DNA from: Clostridia bacterium
GTDB lineage: Bacteria > Bacillota > Clostridia > Christensenellales > UBA1242
Length of the DNA: 23,006 nucleotides
Assembly: GCA_028694075.1 (NCBI GenBank)
Contig: JAQUUD010000016.1
Span: forward strand, 1-23,006
Reading direction: 5' to 3'
Position numbers and translations under genes: made by a program. Positions 20,515 to 23,006 of this stretch are shown piece after piece. Numbering within the stretch: position 1 is the first letter of the stretch; each line of letters begins with the position of its first letter. The notes beneath the pieces were generated by a model. That model made no database searches, was not told the origin of the DNA, and worked only from the letters and a program-made list of their open reading frames with translations.

Positions 20515-22749
20515 ATGATATCATTAAATGTGAAATATAAGAATTTAGATTCTAAAAAAGAAATAGAATTAATCCTAGATAAACCATTTGTTGTGGTTTA
20601 TGGAAAAAATGGCTCAGGCAAGACAACTTTTTCTCGTTCTGAACTATTTGAAAAGGAATATGTTTTTAATACTGATTTTATATATAAAAATATTTATATT
20701 GAAACCACTGAAGGAGCTAAAGATGACACAAAAACAAAAGCTTCTTTTTCAACTTTGTGGATAGGCAGTACAATTGTTAAATTGCAAGGAGAACTTTCTA
20801 ATTTTAGAGAGTCTTCGAAGAAAATTTCTGATAAATATAATGAAAAAAAGGACCAAATAATGGCTTTTTTCAATACTAAGAAAATTACTATAGTTGATTT
20901 TTCAAAATATGAAAGTGCTATAGACATAACAAAATACGTTAAACCAAGTGGCATTTCTGATGAAGATATTATTAGAAATTATAAAAGTCCTACCCCTTTA
21001 AAATGTGCGATTATTGATGATGAAAAACTTAATCAATCGATTTTAATTTATAATAATAATCTATATGTAAACCATTTGCTTTCACAATTAAAAGAGAATC
21101 AGCTGTTGACTGAAATATTTTTAGATAAAAAAGATGAAATAAAAAATGGATTGTTAAAGGATATAGACTCTTATAATACTAATCTCGATGAATTGAAGAA
21201 AATTGAAAGCTCTTTTATTTTAAAAAATAAATCTGATGAATGTAATTGGATTAAAAAGGCACTTGAGTTGCATGACAAACTTGATAAATGTCTTTTTTGT
21301 GGAAAGAAAAATATATCACAGCAAAAAGAAAGATGGAGAGAAATAGTAGACTCAAAACTTCAAACGCAAAAACAAGAATTATTAAACAAAATTGACGACA
21401 TTGTGAAAAGCATATTATTAATATTAAAAGATTCCGATTATTCAAAAATTGCAAAAAACACCATTGATAGTCTAAAAAATATGCAAAAATATTTTGCAAA
21501 TGTAAAGCAACATATCGAAAAAAGTGATATTGTTCCATCTTCATTGATATTTCCAAATATTAAAACTGACGAACTCGTTATAAGTAATAATCAATTGTTT
21601 AATGATATATCAGATTATCTATTTAAAGATTTTCAAAACGAATATGAAATCCTATTTTTACTAAATAAAAAATATGAAGAAAGCATAAAAAATAAAAACG
21701 ATCAAATTATTGTAGAAATGAACACTAATGCACGAAGTATTAGTGATGAAATTAATGATAATTTAAAAAAACTAGGTTTTGAAAAGGAATTAAAGATTAA
21801 AGTTGATGGTCGTGGAAATGATAAAAAATATGCTTTTGGTTTTGCTAATCATGAGGTTGAAATAAAAAATTTAAGCGATGGACAAAAACATAAACTTGCT
21901 ATAGCAATATTTTTTGCCAGCATAAAAAAGCATGGTTTGAAAGGCAAAAATATTGTGTTGGATGATCCAGTTGTTACTCTTGATCAGAGAACTTATCACG
22001 CTATTAAAGATCAAATAATTGAAATTGCAAAACAAAATCCAAATTGTATTGTCATTTTGACTCATAATGTTTCTTATCTATACATTCAATTGTCAAACAT
22101 TTTTAATAATAACGATCTTTTAGCTATAACAAAGCTTTACCATCTTTTGTCAGATTCTGCCAAGGAATTAGATGTTAACACACTTAACTATGATGATTTG
22201 ACTCTTTATAAGAAATGCATTAATGAAATGACTAAATTTGATGAATTTAGTATCGTTGCATCTTTAAACATTCGCATTTATAGATTTTTCTTGGATCTTT
22301 ATTTAAGGATGCAAGGAATTCCAGACAACGGAAATCCAAAAGACGAAATAAATAACTTAGTAAATTTCTCTCAAAAAGAAAAAGAAAAAATGAACTCAAT
22401 TAGTTTATCCATCGAAGGCCAAGCCCGCGACGATAATTTAACGAACAACGAAGTTTTTCTATTATATGAGCAAACAAATGAATTTGTTAAGATGCTTAAG
22501 TTTCCACAAATTCTTGATGAAAATGATTTGAATAAAATAATGTCTTTTAAAAATAACAATAAAAGAGATTGGAAATATATGGGAGACTCATTCCTATTCA
22601 TGATTGCTGAGTGGGCACATTTAGCTATCACTGGGTCTGGCACTAATCTGTTGCAAATTAAGAATTATATTTGTCATCCAAGAAATCAACTAACCAAATC
22701 AATTGTTGGTGTTGATTTAACCGATTCAGAATTTAAAGATTTTGTATAA
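20515..22749 (+). CDS. ABC/SMC-like ATPase with CxxC motif and unassigned C-terminal domain, putative defence protein
   Basis: A 744-residue ATPase of the AAA_13/RloC-PrrC-like type. The ABC head is split: Walker A GKNGSGKTT at 30-38, and after a long helical insertion the signature LSDGQKHKLA (453-462), Walker B IVLDDPVVTLD (479-489, Asp483-Asp484) and the H-loop His517 in ILTHN. In the insertion, CLFCGKK with Cys259 and Cys262 is a single CxxC, like the zinc hooks of Rad50 or RloC that dimerise two molecules. About 225 residues follow the head; they end LLQIKNYICHPRNQLTKSIV plus a short tail and I cannot assign them. I do not see a clear anticodon-nuclease Arg-Glu-His set of PrrC/RloC. GAGG (20502-20505) serves ATG 20515. 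With the HNH gene it probably forms a sensor-effector pair against phage or plasmid DNA. Confidence 0.8.
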   Translation: MISLNVKYKNLDSKKEIELILDKPFVVVYGKNGSGKTTFSRSELFEKEYVFNTDFIYKNIYIETTEGAKDDTKTKASFSTLWIGSTIVKLQGELSNFRESSKKISDKYNEKKDQIMAFFNTKKITIVDFSKYESAIDITKYVKPSGISDEDIIRNYKSPTPLKCAIIDDEKLNQSILIYNNNLYVNHLLSQLKENQLLTEIFLDKKDEIKNGLLKDIDSYNTNLDELKKIESSFILKNKSDECNWIKKALELHDKLDKCLFCGKKNISQQKERWREIVDSKLQTQKQELLNKIDDIVKSILLILKDSDYSKIAKNTIDSLKNMQKYFANVKQHIEKSDIVPSSLIFPNIKTDELVISNNQLFNDISDYLFKDFQNEYEILFLLNKKYEESIKNKNDQIIVEMNTNARSISDEINDNLKKLGFEKELKIKVDGRGNDKKYAFGFANHEVEIKNLSDGQKHKLAIAIFFASIKKHGLKGKNIVLDDPVVTLDQRTYHAIKDQIIEIAKQNPNCIVILTHNVSYLYIQLSNIFNNNDLLAITKLYHLLSDSAKELDVNTLNYDDLTLYKKCINEMTKFDEFSIVASLNIRIYRFFLDLYLRMQGIPDNGNPKDEINNLVNFSQKEKEKMNSISLSIEGQARDDNLTNNEVFLLYEQTNEFVKMLKFPQILDENDLNKIMSFKNNNKRDWKYMGDSFLFMIAEWAHLAITGSGTNLLQIKNYICHPRNQLTKSIVGVDLTDSEFKDFV

Positions 22750-23006
22750 TAATTAAAATTTGATTTAATTAATTTGACACATGAATTAAATATAAAAAAA
22801 GAAAAAGATAATGGTATAAATAAATTTTGTTAATAATGATATGGATGAGGATATCTAATTAAGAAATTAAGTTATTTTTATTTTGTCACCTAACAATAAT
22901 ATCTCAATCTTAGTAAAAAAAGTCATTTCAGTCGCCGAATTAACTAATCAATATGTTGTTCACTAATTCTAATTACGGATAGCATTTTTGCATATTGAGC
23001 ATTGCT
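22750..23006 (+). other. AT-rich 3' end of window without a supported gene
   Basis: I see no GC-rich hairpin terminator and no plus-strand gene here. On the minus strand a 20-codon frame is open from the window edge to TAG at 22944-22946 (SNAQYAKMLSVIRISEQHID). It could be the end of a gene entering from the right, but it is too short to support. Confidence 0.4.

Noticed and set aside
1..22749. Mycoplasma-type code (TGA as tryptophan) suggested by the high AT content
   Set aside because: TGG is used throughout for tryptophan, and TGA ends genes at ATGA overlaps (9898-9901, 14102-14105), so the standard bacterial code fits.
20515..22749. Calling the large ATPase a PrrC or RloC anticodon nuclease
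   Set aside because: The head and CxxC fit, but I cannot find the Arg-Glu-His active-site set in the C-terminal domain, and an HNH partner is not typical of those proteins.
22774..22800. TTGACA (22774-22779) as a promoter -35
   Set aside because: The only TATAAA-like box nearby starts 11 bases downstream, too close, and no gene follows.
22944..23006. End of a minus-strand gene entering from the right edge
   Set aside because: Twenty open codons are within chance expectation and no family is recognisable.
1..23006. tRNA or rRNA genes, CRISPR arrays, insertion sequences
   Set aside because: No cloverleaf-like or rRNA segment, no regularly spaced direct repeats and no transposase gene or terminal repeats were seen on reading; a tRNAscan or repeat search could not be run.

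Overview
The window looks like a low-GC Gram-positive-type (Bacillota-like) chromosome segment. Evidence: AT-rich coding DNA, AAGGAGG-type ribosome binding sites, TGG for tryptophan and TGA used as a real stop (for example in ATGA stop/start overlaps at 9898-9901 and 14102-14105), which argues against a Mycoplasma-type code. The species cannot be told from the sequence.

Bases 1-16664 are a surface polysaccharide (capsule/exopolysaccharide) locus, all on the plus strand. It opens inside a CapF/FnlB gene followed by CapG/FnlC, the last two steps to UDP-N-acetyl-L-fucosamine. Next come an unusual MacB/FtsX-shaped membrane protein, a Wzy/O-antigen-ligase-like polymerase, a GT4 glycosyltransferase and a UDP-glucose 6-dehydrogenase. 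A terminator/promoter junction follows (about 6790-6845), then a cassette with every activity needed for GDP-D-glycero-alpha-D-manno-heptose: GmhA, HddA, and HddC fused to GmhB. The cassette also carries an SDR epimerase and a second GT4 paralogous to the first. After another promoter (about 11807-11840) come a WbpO/TviB-type UDP-HexNAc dehydrogenase, a GT2, the priming sugar-phosphate transferase, and a CapD/PglF-type 4,6-dehydratase. The last two genes are visibly richer in GC, so a conserved flank appears to join a variable, AT-rich central region near 14.1 kb. The predicted glycan would draw on L-FucNAc, a uronic acid, a HexNAc uronic acid and a manno-heptose. No flippase (Wzx) and no chain-length regulator is visible, so they are probably outside the window.

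Bases 16665-22749 form an accessory, defence-like region. On the minus strand, in transcription order, are a sugar O-acetyltransferase interrupted by one in-frame stop (pseudogene), a DUF3990-like ADP-ribosyltransferase-fold protein, an XRE-type putative antitoxin, a possible 37-codon remnant, and a 334-residue protein I do not recognise. A strong promoter with a perfect 16-bp palindrome in its spacer precedes the ART/XRE pair, as expected of an autoregulated toxin-antitoxin operon. On the plus strand is a two-gene unit: a small HNH nuclease followed 17 nt later by a 744-residue ABC-type ATPase with a CxxC zinc-hook-like motif and an unassigned C-terminal domain of about 225 residues. It resembles Septu (PtuA/PtuB) in logic but not in gene order or ATPase architecture, and is the best candidate here for an undescribed defence system. 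The last 257 bases hold no gene I can support.
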